Source: Deltaproteobacteria bacterium
GTDB taxonomy: Bacteria; Desulfobacterota; Binatia; HRBIN30; CADEER01
Assembly (NCBI GenBank): GCA_029262455.1
Contig: JAJCZJ010000127.1
Location: 1 to 47,238 of the forward strand
Direction: 5' to 3'
DNA length: 47,238 nucleotides
This document shows positions 1 to 7,199 of the stretch, in pieces. A model generated the notes under the pieces. That model made no database searches. It was not told the origin of the DNA and saw only the letters and a list, made by a program, of their open reading frames with translations. Every line of letters starts with the position of its first letter. The first letter of the stretch is position 1. The translations under genes and the position numbers were made by a program.

Positions 1-141
1 AATGACCAAGCGTCGGCACCAGTTGCCATTCATTCTGCAAGTGGATGCGCCGCATAGTATTACAGAGAAAGCGATAAAAGAGATCATAGCGAGGCTGCTA
101 GTCGAGAAGAGATTAGTTAACCCGGTGGGCGGTTATCTGGA
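1..141. repeat. Terminal direct repeat, left copy (circular join)
   Basis: Bases 1-141 are identical to 47098-47238. The gene at the right end reads through the repeat into this copy in the same frame and then reaches a stop at 233-235, which is what a circular molecule cut at one point gives. The length of 141 is a common assembler k-mer size, so it is more likely the overlap left by assembling a circular or circularly permuted molecule than a true phage terminal repeat (inference). Confidence 0.95.
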
Positions 142-235
142 TGTACCAGGAGGCTTGCTAGCCACAGCAGAACGCAATCCTCCAAGCCCGCAAGACACGG
201 CAGCGTGGCTGTGGCCGGAGGACGCTTGGGACTAA
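1..235 (+). CDS. Primase-helicase, C-terminal end (continues from 47238)
   Basis: This is the last part of the protein that starts at 45188. Position 2 is a codon start in phase with 47099, so the ATG at 2 is internal and not a start. The 77 visible residues, of which 47 are shared with the right-hand copy, include a short basic stretch and a segment ending in VGGYLDVP. That segment looks like the small C-terminal winged-helix tail of RepA-type hexameric helicases (a family-level guess). After joining, the full protein is 714 residues. The stop at 233-235 is followed by a 62-bp gap with promoter/operator-like repeats and then the next gene. Confidence 0.85.
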   Translation, partial: MTKRRHQLPFILQVDAPHSITEKAIKEIIARLLVEKRLVNPVGGYLDVPGGLLATAERNPPSPQDTAAWLWPEDAWD

Positions 236-241
236 GAAATT

Positions 242-276
242 TGTAGACAGTGTAAGAAGTGTAGGATAGTGTCGGA
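242..276 (+). promoter_or_regulatory. Operator-like array of four TGT(A/C)GGA-type repeats
   Basis: Four heptamers in the same orientation start at 242 (TGTAGAC), 251 (TGTAAGA), 260 (TGTAGGA) and 270 (TGTCGGA), with steps of 9, 9 and 10 bp, so they face the same side of the helix. The third includes TAGGAT (262-267), a possible -10 box, with a weak TTTGTA 16 bp upstream. The array lies in the 62-bp gap before the 298 gene. It is one of several such clusters and is probably a binding site for a phage regulator (inference). Confidence 0.5.
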
Positions 277-297
277 CGACATCAGGAGCCAATTATC

Positions 298-501
298 ATG
301 CTGAAATCTATGTCCGCCGGTTACGTCATGGTCAACCGGGACACTGGCAGTATTCTTGATTTCACGTTCTCGCGATATCGCCGAGACGCTATTCAAGAGA
401 TACAGCAGATATACGCCAATACAGAAAGGCGTGAACTGCTTAAAGAATACCGTTGCGAGCGTTCTGTTCGCAGCATCGAAACAGCCGAATATCACCCGTG
501 A
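298..501 (+). CDS. Small hypothetical protein (67 aa)
   Basis: Not recognised. The product is a small, highly charged soluble protein of 67 residues, with no membrane segment and no cysteine pair beyond a single cysteine near the C-terminus. It is supported as a gene by a strong ribosome site (AGGAGCC, 7 bp before the ATG) identical in form to those of other genes here. Its TGA also overlaps the GTG start of the DNA polymerase (GTGA at 498-501), so it probably leads the early message and couples translation into the polymerase. Confidence 0.65.
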   Translation: MLKSMSAGYVMVNRDTGSILDFTFSRYRRDAIQEIQQIYANTERRELLKEYRCERSVRSIETAEYHP

Positions 502-2441
502 TCGTTCGCCTCGATTTCGAGACGGGCAGCGAAGCGAAGCTCGGCAAAAAAGACAGCGTTGGCGCGTGGCGCTACGCCGAACACCCTACGACGTTCATCC
601 ACTCTCTGAAATACAAGATAGACGGCGACCGCATAAAGTTGTGGCTGCCCGGTCACCCGTTTCCGCAAGAGCTTATCGATGCCGCGCAGAACCCAGAAGC
701 CGTGTTCGTGGCGTTCAATGCAGCGTTTGAGAAGGCCATTTGGTATTTCCAGCTAACGGTCAAGCTCAGCATCCCGTACCCGACGCGCTGGCGCTGCACG
801 ATGGCGGCTTGCGGCTACCGTGGCTTGCCGCAGGACCTGGACGCGGTTGGTGACGCCCTGGCGTTGCCGGTGCAGAAAGACAAGCGCGGCACTTATCTAA
901 TCAACCGTTTGTGCAAGCGCCACAAGCCGTCAAAGAAATGGCCGACCGGCTGGGTGGAGGACCCGGACCTCTTCAACGAGCTGTACGACTACAACGAGAC
1001 GGACGTGGAAGCCGAGCAGATGGTGGACGTGACGATCGGCGAGCTGCCGGCCGCGGAGTATCAAGTCTGGCTGCTTGACCAAAAGATCAATGAACGCGGC
1101 ATCCTGGTGGACCGTGTAGCCCTGGACGCCGCCAAGGGAGTTGTCGAGAGCATCACGGCGGAGTGGCTTCGCGAGCTGAAGGATATTGTAGCCGGCGCAT
1201 TCGAGGACACAAATCAGGTTGCAGCCTGTGTCGAGTGGTGCGGAAAACAGGGTGTGGCCTTACCCGATCTGACAGCCGACACAGTAGAAGAGTTCCTGGC
1301 AAAATCGAGCGTCCCGGCGCACGTCAAGCGGGTGCTGCGCATCCGCCAGGCGACCAGCAAATCAAGCGTGTCGAAGCTGGAAGCCATTGAACGCTGCATC
1401 ATGGAGGACGGCCGCATTCGCGGTCAGACACGGTACTACGGGAGCAAGACAGGCCGGTGGGCTGGAATGTTGTCGCAGCCTCAGAACATGCCCGGCGACG
1501 ACGAAATCGATATGGACGCGCTAATCTCCGCCATAAAAAATGGAGATCTGTCGGAACACGGTGACCCGATGCAGGCGGTTTCCAATTCGCTGCGCGGCAT
1601 GTTCATCGCCGGCCCCGGTAACGACCTGCAGGTGAGCGACTACGGTGCGATCGAAGGCAGGGGGACAGCCTGGGTTGCCGGCGAGCAGTGGAAGCTGGAC
1701 GCCTTCGCCAGCGGTGTCGAGATTTATTGTGCGACGGCCGAACAAATCTTCGGCCACTCGGTCACAAAGGAAGACAACCCGAAAGAGCGCAAGATCGGCA
1801 AAGTTTGCGAGCTGGCATTCGGCTACCAAGGCGCTGTCGGCGCGTGGCGCGGCTTCGATAAGAGCGACGATTACACCGACGAGGAAGTCCAGGACTTCAA
1901 GCGCGCGTGGCGGAAGAAACACCCGGCCACTGTTACCGCTTGGCACGAGCTGGAGCGCGCCGCCGGCCGCGCCGTCTTAACAGGCAAGCCGCAGACCTAC
2001 GGGCCGGTCACGTTTGATACCGTATCGGACGCCGCTGGGGACTGGATGACCTGCACGCTGCCGAACGGACGGAAGCTTTGGTACTACGACCCTGAAGTGG
2101 AGATGGAAGACACGCCCTACGGTCCCTGTTACGAAGTTACATGCAGGGGCCGCAACAACAAGCAGGGTGGCAGATGGACAACAATTCATCTCTACGGCGG
2201 TCTGTATATGGAGAACATCGTGCAGGCGGTCAGCCGGGACATACTGGTAGAGGGAATGTTCGCCGTGGAAGCCGCGGGCTACCCGCTGATCCTGCATGTG
2301 CATGACGAGCCGGTGGCGGAGCCTCACGAAGATTGGGGCAGCACGGATCATTACAACAGCCTGATAACGCGCGTGCCGCTTTGGCTGCCGGGGTTTCCCC
2401 TCGCCGCCGCTGGGTGGCGCGGCAAGCGGTATCACAAGTAG
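498..2441 (+). CDS. DNA polymerase, family A (proofreading, no 5'-3' nuclease domain)
   Basis: Replicative DNA polymerase of the Pol I type, 647 residues from the GTG start. This start is chosen because it overlaps the upstream stop as GTGA and puts the first exonuclease motif at the very N-terminus; the in-frame ATG at 453 would add residues overlapping the previous gene. Visible motifs are Exo I with D6 and E8, an Exo II-like AFNAAFEK stretch, and Exo III-like YDYNETDVE. Motif A is DYGAIE with D381. Motif B spans R431, K435 and FGY 441-443. Motif C is VHDE with D603. The size and lack of a 5'-3' nuclease domain fit phage family A polymerases. With the primase-helicase directly upstream on the circle it forms the core replisome. 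Confidence 0.95.
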   Translation: MIVRLDFETGSEAKLGKKDSVGAWRYAEHPTTFIHSLKYKIDGDRIKLWLPGHPFPQELIDAAQNPEAVFVAFNAAFEKAIWYFQLTVKLSIPYPTRWRCTMAACGYRGLPQDLDAVGDALALPVQKDKRGTYLINRLCKRHKPSKKWPTGWVEDPDLFNELYDYNETDVEAEQMVDVTIGELPAAEYQVWLLDQKINERGILVDRVALDAAKGVVESITAEWLRELKDIVAGAFEDTNQVAACVEWCGKQGVALPDLTADTVEEFLAKSSVPAHVKRVLRIRQATSKSSVSKLEAIERCIMEDGRIRGQTRYYGSKTGRWAGMLSQPQNMPGDDEIDMDALISAIKNGDLSEHGDPMQAVSNSLRGMFIAGPGNDLQVSDYGAIEGRGTAWVAGEQWKLDAFASGVEIYCATAEQIFGHSVTKEDNPKERKIGKVCELAFGYQGAVGAWRGFDKSDDYTDEEVQDFKRAWRKKHPATVTAWHELERAAGRAVLTGKPQTYGPVTFDTVSDAAGDWMTCTLPNGRKLWYYDPEVEMEDTPYGPCYEVTCRGRNNKQGGRWTTIHLYGGLYMENIVQAVSRDILVEGMFAVEAAGYPLILHVHDEPVAEPHEDWGSTDHYNSLITRVPLWLPGFPLAAAGWRGKRYHK

Positions 2442-2450
2442 GAGCTGACT

Positions 2451-3242
2451 ATGCACACTTGGAAAGTAGTTCCGCTGAGCCCTGGTCAGCTATTGGATGT
2501 TCGGCCGGATGATATACTAAATAACGGCCTGTATAGGCGCTGCAGCACATATCGTGGAGGCGGCGGTTACGACAAATTTCCTGCTATCGCTGCGCGCCAC
2601 TTTGGCGGTGACGAAGCTGACTACAGCACTCAGTTTATTGTTCAGTTATTCGGCTGCAACCTTGATTGCTCATACTGCTACGTCACCAGAGCCGGGGTGT
2701 GGGGTGATTTTGAGCGGGTAACTTCGGACGAGATGGTGGAGGCGTTCTTGGCTTCCGGCCAAAAAGTTTTTCATTTGATGGGCGGCGCACCGGCCTTGCA
2801 GCTACCATTCTGGCAGGAACTAATTGCGACCCTCCGTAGCAAAAGTCCCGGCTCTGTTTTTCACAGCGATCTGATGCTGACGGAGCGCGATTACGGAGCA
2901 ACCGAATTGTCAGCCATTTCAAAAACGCGCTGTCTGTACGCGGTGAATATCAAAGGGCTTGACGCAGAAGAGTGGCTGAAAAATACGCGCAAGCCGTTAG
3001 ACGAAACCCAATTCTGGAAAAATTGGAAATCAGTCCAAGACGCTGGGTTGCCCGCCTACGTGACATTTACCGGAGTATCGCGAGACCGCGTAGACAGCTT
3101 CTGGGAAAAAGCCAGCAAGCACAGCATAGACGTATCCCATTGGCAGGGAGACAGCTTCGTTATCGACTTAATCGCCTACGAGGCTGCGCCGCACGTAGAC
3201 GACGCGCCTTGGGGCGCAGTCATTCAAAGGAGCCAAAAATGA
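2451..3242 (+). CDS. Radical SAM domain protein
   Basis: 263 residues. The cluster-binding motif CNLDCSYC (C69, C73, C76; C-x3-C-x2-C) follows a beta-strand-like QFIVQLFG, as in radical SAM enzymes. A GGAP segment at 111-114 sits where the SAM-contacting GGE motif is found. Known members bind a 4Fe-4S cluster and cleave S-adenosylmethionine to make a 5'-deoxyadenosyl radical. The substrate here cannot be read. There is no extra C-terminal cluster cysteine set, so it looks like a minimal one-cluster enzyme. The ribosome site is GGAGCTGACT before the ATG, and the stop overlaps the next start (ATGA). Alternatives include a QueE-like enzyme, but no queuosine/deazaguanine partners are present. Confidence 0.85.
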   Translation: MHTWKVVPLSPGQLLDVRPDDILNNGLYRRCSTYRGGGGYDKFPAIAARHFGGDEADYSTQFIVQLFGCNLDCSYCYVTRAGVWGDFERVTSDEMVEAFLASGQKVFHLMGGAPALQLPFWQELIATLRSKSPGSVFHSDLMLTERDYGATELSAISKTRCLYAVNIKGLDAEEWLKNTRKPLDETQFWKNWKSVQDAGLPAYVTFTGVSRDRVDSFWEKASKHSIDVSHWQGDSFVIDLIAYEAAPHVDDAPWGAVIQRSQK

Positions 3243-3718
3243 CAGCCAACATCTACGGGTTCCTGCACGACCTGTTCAACGATTATTCGGAGGGAGGGCA
3301 CTGCGACATTGACGGGTGCGACTTCCAGGAACTTCTCGTCAAACACGGGCTCGCTGAAAGTAGGCTCGTCACTGAAGCCGAACTCGCTGAGGAATGGGCG
3401 CGAGAATACGAGTATGAGCCAGGCGATACGGCCACTATGTACACCGCCGATATGCTGGCAATCATGCAAAGCAACTGCGATCAACGCGGGAGCAGTCCGC
3501 GGTTGCTGTCGTGTCCGGCGGAGGCGGAACGCGACCGTCTGAAGACTGCTCTCCGCGAATTGGCGGACGCTGTTGTTGAAAGTGAAATGTGGACGGAACT
3601 TGAGGCGGGGTGTGGCGGCAGCGGCCCCGTAATCAGCTCGTATAATGCACTCTGTTTAGACCTACCGGAAGAAATCGGCGAGTGGTTGAAGGACGGAGAG
3701 GGAGAGAACGATCAATGA
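3239..3718 (+). CDS. Hypothetical acidic protein (159 aa)
   Basis: Not recognised. The start ATG overlaps the radical SAM stop (ATGA) and follows AAAGGAGCC. The product is soluble and very acidic. The first part has a small Cys/His-rich spot (HCDIDGCDF, about residues 20-28). The middle, from about residue 85, has a predicted helix of the form AEAERDRLKTALRELADAV, typical of phage proteins with a short coiled coil. The stop overlaps the start of the following frameshifted gene. Function unknown. Confidence 0.7.
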   Translation: MTANIYGFLHDLFNDYSEGGHCDIDGCDFQELLVKHGLAESRLVTEAELAEEWAREYEYEPGDTATMYTADMLAIMQSNCDQRGSSPRLLSCPAEAERDRLKTALRELADAVVESEMWTELEAGCGGSGPVISSYNALCLDLPEEIGEWLKDGEGENDQ

Positions 3719-3988
3719 TGAACGACATCGTTGAACAGCTACGAGACCTGCACAAGCAGGCTACGCACGAGCGCTCGCACTACTACGCGAGCAAGCGTCG
3801 TGGAAAAATCCATAGCGGAAATCACGCGCCTGCGCGCGGATGTGAAGATGCTGCGAGAGGCGGTAGACGTGTTTCGGCAAAACTATCGAACCGAGGGATG
3901 CCCGAACCCCAACTGTGGCATTTGCAAAGCGTCACAAGCAGCGGAGGCAACTATCGAGTTGGCGATGGCTGCCACCGGAGGTGAGTGA
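3715..3988 (+). pseudogene. Small coiled-coil phage protein split by a frameshift near 3796
   Basis: The N-terminal part (MMNDIVEQLRDLHKQA) starts at 3715, overlapping the previous stop. The C-terminal part lies in the +1 frame: EITRLRADV-type coiled coil, then a CPNPNCGIC cysteine cluster. It ends with a TGA at 3986-3988 that overlaps the next ATG (TGATG). The IVE.LRD...EITRLRAEV order is the usual layout of small phage proteins of this kind, so the two halves belong to one gene of about 91 codons. One extra base around 3793-3800 restores or breaks the frame. It may be a mutation, an assembly error or a programmed +1 shift; both frames stay open, so the break is not marked by an early stop. 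Confidence 0.6.
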
Positions 3989-4131
3989 TGGCATACGGAT
4001 TAGCAAGGATTGCTGCCTCGTTTGTTTGCGTTGGCATGGGATACCTAGCTCTGGAATACGGTTCTGGATGGGCCACTGCAGCGTCTGTCTTTGCGTTTAT
4101 AGCTCTGTGTTTAGGAGGCGAAAGCAAGTGA
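3988..4131 (+). CDS. Small membrane protein (47 aa)
   Basis: Too short for most gene finders. The ATG overlaps the preceding TGA (TGATG) and its own stop overlaps the next GTG (GTGA). The product is almost entirely two hydrophobic stretches separated by a short glycine turn (LEYGSGWATAA), consistent with a two-pass or hairpin inner-membrane peptide. Function unknown. It is one of three very small membrane proteins in the accessory regions. Confidence 0.6.
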   Translation: MAYGLARIAASFVCVGMGYLALEYGSGWATAASVFAFIALCLGGESK

Positions 4132-4403
4132 CCGATCAAGTGCGCGTGCTCCGCATCGTTGAGTATGTCGGCAACCGCGACTGGATTGACCACACGGTTA
4201 ACAAGTCAATACGCGGGCGCAAGGACTGCGGCCCCGGCTGCTACATACAGGCGACTACGCTAACGGCGTACCCGGAGGCGCTGGAGAAGCAGCCGGAGAC
4301 CGAGGATTGTTCGTACTGCATGGGAGAGGGAATTATAGTTTTTAGGAATGCAGAAGATGAAGTTTGCGAGGCGTGCAAAGGTACAGGAAAACAATTTTTA
4401 TGA
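4128..4403 (+). CDS. Small DnaJ-type zinc-finger protein (91 aa)
   Basis: GTG start at 4128, preceded by a full AGGAGG Shine-Dalgarno inside the previous gene. The C-terminal third has CSYCMGEG and CEACKGTG, two CxxCxGxG motifs as in the zinc-binding repeats of DnaJ and in the anti-TRAP type of small regulators. A further CGPGC lies mid-protein. Zinc binding is therefore likely; the partner is unknown. The stop overlaps the next ATG. Confidence 0.75.
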   Translation: MTDQVRVLRIVEYVGNRDWIDHTVNKSIRGRKDCGPGCYIQATTLTAYPEALEKQPETEDCSYCMGEGIIVFRNAEDEVCEACKGTGKQFL

Positions 4404-4570
4404 CCGCATCCGAGTTCTCGGCAGCCACAGCCTTTTCCATGTTGCTTCTGCTCTCGCTCGCAGTCGCCTTGGCTGTCTCTGTCGCGCGCTTGGGGCGGTA
4501 CAAGAAAAACCAAAGGGCTCTGCGTGAAGCCAGAGCATCGCTAGAGAGGAACATAAATGACCGAAAATAA
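4400..4570 (+). CDS. Small membrane protein (56 aa)
   Basis: The ATG overlaps the previous stop (ATGA). The N-terminal half holds one long hydrophobic segment (about residues 11-32), followed by a basic, helix-forming tail (RLGRYKKNQRALREARASLER), as in a single-pass membrane anchor with a cytoplasmic coiled tail. It overlaps the start of rtcB by 14 bp, so it is probably co-translated with it. Function unknown; a spanin or holin role is not supported. Confidence 0.6.
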   Translation: MTASEFSAATAFSMLLLLSLAVALAVSVARLGRYKKNQRALREARASLERNINDRK

Positions 4571-5783
4571 ATTTATAGCTGAAAAGCAACCGGGCTGCGC
4601 TCCGATCAAGATGTGGACCAAGGGCGTGCCAGTCGAGGACGCGGCGATGCAACAGCTTCGCAACCTTGCCACGTTGCCCTTCATCCACTCGCATGTAGCA
4701 GCAATGCCGGATGTACATCTGGGCTACGGCGCGACTGTCGGAAGCGTGATCGCCACCAAAGGCGCTATCATTCCTGCGGCAGTTGGAGTTGATATTGGCT
4801 GCGGCATGATGGCAGTGCAAACCTCGCTTCGCGCCGACCAGCTTCCCGACAACCTCGGTAGGATACGATCAGCAATCGAGGAAACCGTGCCGCATGGGCG
4901 AACTGACAACGGCGGTGAGAACGATCGGGGCGCCTGGGGCAACTCCTTCCCGGCTGCGGCATTGGATAACTGGTTCGCGATTAGAGCCCGCTATGACGCC
5001 ATAGCCGACAAGCACCCGAAAGCACGAGCACGCAACACATTCAGGCACATGGGCACGCTCGGCACTGGCAACCACTTTATAGAAGTGTGCCTAGATGAAG
5101 GCGGACGTGTTTGGGTGATGCTGCATTCAGGATCGCGTGGCTGTGGGAACCGCATCGGTACCTACTTCATCGAGCGCGCCAAGCAAGACATGCGGCGTTG
5201 GTTCATCAATCTGCCAGACGCGGACTTAGCCTACTTCCCGGAGGGCTCTGAGCTGTTCTCTGATTATGTGGGGGCTGTCCATTGGGCCCAGAACTTCGCG
5301 CGGCTCAACAGGGAAATTATGATGGGTGAAGTGCTGAAGACGCTAAGGGCGCATCTCCCTGAGTTCTCGGCAGACGCCGTGGCTGTGAACTGTCACCACA
5401 ATTACGTGGACATAGAAAACCATTTCGGGGCCAACGTTCTAGTGACCCGCAAGGGCGCTGTGCGTGCTCGCAAGGGCGACCTCGGGATCATCCCTGGCTC
5501 TATGGGGGCCAGAAGCTTCATCGTCCGCGGCAAAGGTAACGCGCAATCGTTCAACTCGTGTTCGCACGGTGCCGGCCGCGTCATGTCCCGAACCGAGGCC
5601 AAAAAGCAGTTCACTCTGGCAGACCACGAGAAGGCCACAAGGGGTGTCGAGTGCCGCAAGGACGACGGCGTGTTGGACGAGACGCCAGGCGCCTACAAGG
5701 ACATTGACGCCGTGATGGCGGCGCAGAGTGATCTCGTAGAGATCGTTCATACCCTAAAGCAAGTCGTGTGCGTCAAGGGATGA
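4557..5783 (+). CDS. rtcB: RNA-splicing ligase RtcB
   Basis: RtcB joins RNA ends carrying 2',3'-cyclic phosphate or 3'-phosphate to 5'-OH ends, using GTP and Mn2+. The 408 residues match the E. coli enzyme in length and in motif spacing. Visible are DVHLGYG (52-58), the metal-binding GVDIGCG (D79, C82), GTGNHF with H173, HSGSRG with H190, H280/H281, GSMGARS, and SCSHGAGR with H337, the histidine that is guanylylated. The C-terminal end (QVVCVKG) is of the bacterial type. The ATG follows AGAGGAAC. A phage copy beside a tRNA gene suggests repair of tRNAs cut by host ribotoxin-type defences (inference); host-derived acquisition is likely. Confidence 0.97.
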   Translation: MTENKFIAEKQPGCAPIKMWTKGVPVEDAAMQQLRNLATLPFIHSHVAAMPDVHLGYGATVGSVIATKGAIIPAAVGVDIGCGMMAVQTSLRADQLPDNLGRIRSAIEETVPHGRTDNGGENDRGAWGNSFPAAALDNWFAIRARYDAIADKHPKARARNTFRHMGTLGTGNHFIEVCLDEGGRVWVMLHSGSRGCGNRIGTYFIERAKQDMRRWFINLPDADLAYFPEGSELFSDYVGAVHWAQNFARLNREIMMGEVLKTLRAHLPEFSADAVAVNCHHNYVDIENHFGANVLVTRKGAVRARKGDLGIIPGSMGARSFIVRGKGNAQSFNSCSHGAGRVMSRTEAKKQFTLADHEKATRGVECRKDDGVLDETPGAYKDIDAVMAAQSDLVEIVHTLKQVVCVKG

Positions 5784-5788
5784 CAAAA

Positions 5789-5864
5789 CAGGGTGTAGCT
5801 CAGTCGGAAGAGTGCCGGCCTTGGAAGCCGGAGGCCGCTGGTTCGAGCCCAGCCACCCTGACCA
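5789..5864 (+). tRNA. tRNA-Pro (anticodon UGG)
   Basis: A 76-nt cloverleaf. The acceptor stem CAGGGTG pairs with CACCCTG, followed by A73 and an encoded CCA. The D stem is GCTC/GAGT. The anticodon stem CCGGC/GCCGG carries the loop CTTGGAA, which puts UGG at 34-36. The variable loop is 5 nt, and the T arm is GCTGG-TTCGAGC-CCAGC. C1-G72, A73 and G35-G36 are the proline identity elements, supporting the anticodon reading. It starts 5 bp after the rtcB stop, so it must be processed from the same message. Confidence 0.93.
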
Positions 5865-5877
5865 TCCGCGCCGAGCA

Positions 5878-6249
5878 GTGCGCGATCTGATATTCTCCAT
5901 GCTGTTGTGGATCGGCTCCCACACCAGCTATTACGTAGCGCTGCCGGAGTACCGGCCGGTCATAGTCTTTTCGCATGTTCAAAGCGCATTAGTAATCCCC
6001 GGATTGCGGATAATTATCCTGCAAAAGAACTGGGACAGTTGCGAGCTGCTCGATAGAGCACTGCTGTTCGAGGAAGTTTATCACCTTGTCCAGTACCAAA
6101 ACGGCAATTGGTACGGGCGCTCCAAAGCCGAGATAGAAGCAGAAGCCCGCCGGCAGGTCTTGGCGTGGGTCCGGGAAGTGTGGCCCGAGTATGAGAACGC
6201 CCGGCTCAGGGCCTGCAGCCTGCCCGAGCTGGACTACCTGCATGTCTAA
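5878..6249 (+). CDS. Metallopeptidase-like protein with altered HExxH motif
   Basis: About 123 residues from a GTG at 5878; an ATG at 5899 is the alternative, and neither has a strong ribosome site. The centre reads LLFEEVYHLVQ, followed by EIEAEARRQVLAW. This is the arrangement of small phage zinc-protease-like proteins (HExxH, then E-A in the next helix), but the first histidine position is occupied by Glu. Either the metal site is altered or the protein is an inactive relative. No signal peptide or clear membrane segment is seen. It overlaps the rusA start by 8 bp. Confidence 0.55.
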   Translation: MRDLIFSMLLWIGSHTSYYVALPEYRPVIVFSHVQSALVIPGLRIIILQKNWDSCELLDRALLFEEVYHLVQYQNGNWYGRSKAEIEAEARRQVLAWVREVWPEYENARLRACSLPELDYLHV

Positions 6250-6694
6250 GACCCTGCGCATCTACATCGGGGGCGACCCTGTGGGCCAGCCTCGGGCCCG
6301 GCACGCGCCCAACAGGGCCCAGCCTGTCTCGATCGCGTCCAAGTCCAAGCGGGTCTACATAACGCACGTTACGGAGCTGCTAAAGCGCGAGGCCGCGGCC
6401 CAGGGCTATGAGGCCGGCGGGCTGGTTCGCATGGAGATCACGTCCTACTACAAAACCCCCCAGAAGGCCCGCTGGGGCGCCTACTGCGGCAAGAAGCCCG
6501 ACTGGGACAACCTGGGCAAGCTGTACGCTGATGCGGCTCAGAAGGCCGGTCTGCTGCCCCAGGGGGACGAGCGGATCGCAGAGGGCTCCGTGAGCAAGGT
6601 CTGGAGCCGGCAGGGAGGGGTCCTGATAGTGCTCAGCTCGCTCGCCGACCTGGCGCCGCCGGACCCCGAAGAGGACGATCTGGGGGCATTCTAG
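6242..6694 (+). CDS. rusA: Holliday junction resolvase, RusA family
   Basis: RusA is a dimeric nuclease that resolves four-way junctions made by phage recombination. The 150 residues begin with the family's typical strand (LRIYIGGDPVGQPRAR). The catalytic region KKPDWDNLGKLYADA has D87, D89 and D97, followed by GDERI (D109). All the acidic residues expected of RusA are therefore present. The ATG overlaps the upstream stop. It is the last gene of the left-hand plus-strand operon. Confidence 0.93.
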   Translation: MSKTLRIYIGGDPVGQPRARHAPNRAQPVSIASKSKRVYITHVTELLKREAAAQGYEAGGLVRMEITSYYKTPQKARWGAYCGKKPDWDNLGKLYADAAQKAGLLPQGDERIAEGSVSKVWSRQGGVLIVLSSLADLAPPDPEEDDLGAF

Positions 6695-6734
6695 GGCGGC
6701 ATCCGGAACCCCGCGAGGGGATTTCATGCAGGGC

Positions 6735-7094
6735 GAGAATGGCAGTTTTTCATACCGGAATGGCGGAAAACTGGCTAGTCGTCTTGGTAGTTTTCATATA
6801 TATCAATGACTTATATTTGCGAATGGCGGAAAACTGCCAAAAAACAGTCGTCTTGACGGTCGTCTTCAAATTTGGGGAATATGTCGCAAAAACCGCAGGA
6901 AACCGCGCAAGACGACCCGACTTCGCTTTTTAGAGGGGTCGTCTTCAACCTCATCCAGTGGGTTAGGGTAGTGGAGATAAGCCATTGAAAACAATACAAG
7001 ACGAGTGGAAAAAACAGGGGGGTTTATAAGTTGTTGATATGTAAGGAAGATCGAATAAGTCGAATGTTAACTCTAAAGAGGGGGTTGTCGTCTT
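6735..7094 (+). repeat. Gene-free repeat cluster (candidate origin or regulatory region)
   Basis: This is the core of a 505-bp gap between convergent operons, with an AT-richer segment. A 16-bp unit GAATGGCGGAAAACTG occurs at 6758-6773 and 6821-6836, and a related inverted piece lies at 6737-6751. The octamer GTCGTCTT is present at 6778, 6847, 6859, 6938 and 7087, and inverted as AAGACGAC at 6909. Iteron-like repeats beside AT-rich DNA suit a replication origin or a multi-site regulator; no function is shown. A 64-codon reading frame through the repeats is probably chance. After the cluster, AAGAGGCTCA is repeated at 7154 and 7183, and GGGTCG/CGACCC forms a small hairpin near 7114-7132. Confidence 0.55.
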
Positions 7095-7199
7095 CGCCTC
7101 AACGCTCCCCGTGGGTCGCTGGGCTGCCGACCCCTGAAGGGATTTAGACGGGCAAGAGGCTCAACCAATATAGCGATCCACGAAGAGGCTCAGGAGCTA

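Noticed and set aside
4400-4570. Holin in the early region
   Set aside because: Single membrane segment, early operon next to rtcB, far from the endolysin; better holin candidates lie at 32537 and 34297.
5789-5864. Reading the tRNA as Gly or Ser from the TTGGAA loop
   Set aside because: The 5-bp anticodon stem fixes a 7-nt loop with UGG at 34-36, and C1-G72 with A73 match proline tRNA.
6758-6836. Two 16-bp repeats as a mini CRISPR array
   Set aside because: Only two copies, shorter than CRISPR repeats, with a degraded inverted piece nearby and no cas genes; Cas4-like nuclease alone is normal in phages.
6739-6933. 64-codon frame through the repeat cluster, with internal MAEN repeats
   Set aside because: The protein repeats only mirror the DNA repeats; there is no ribosome site and the composition is unlike its neighbours.
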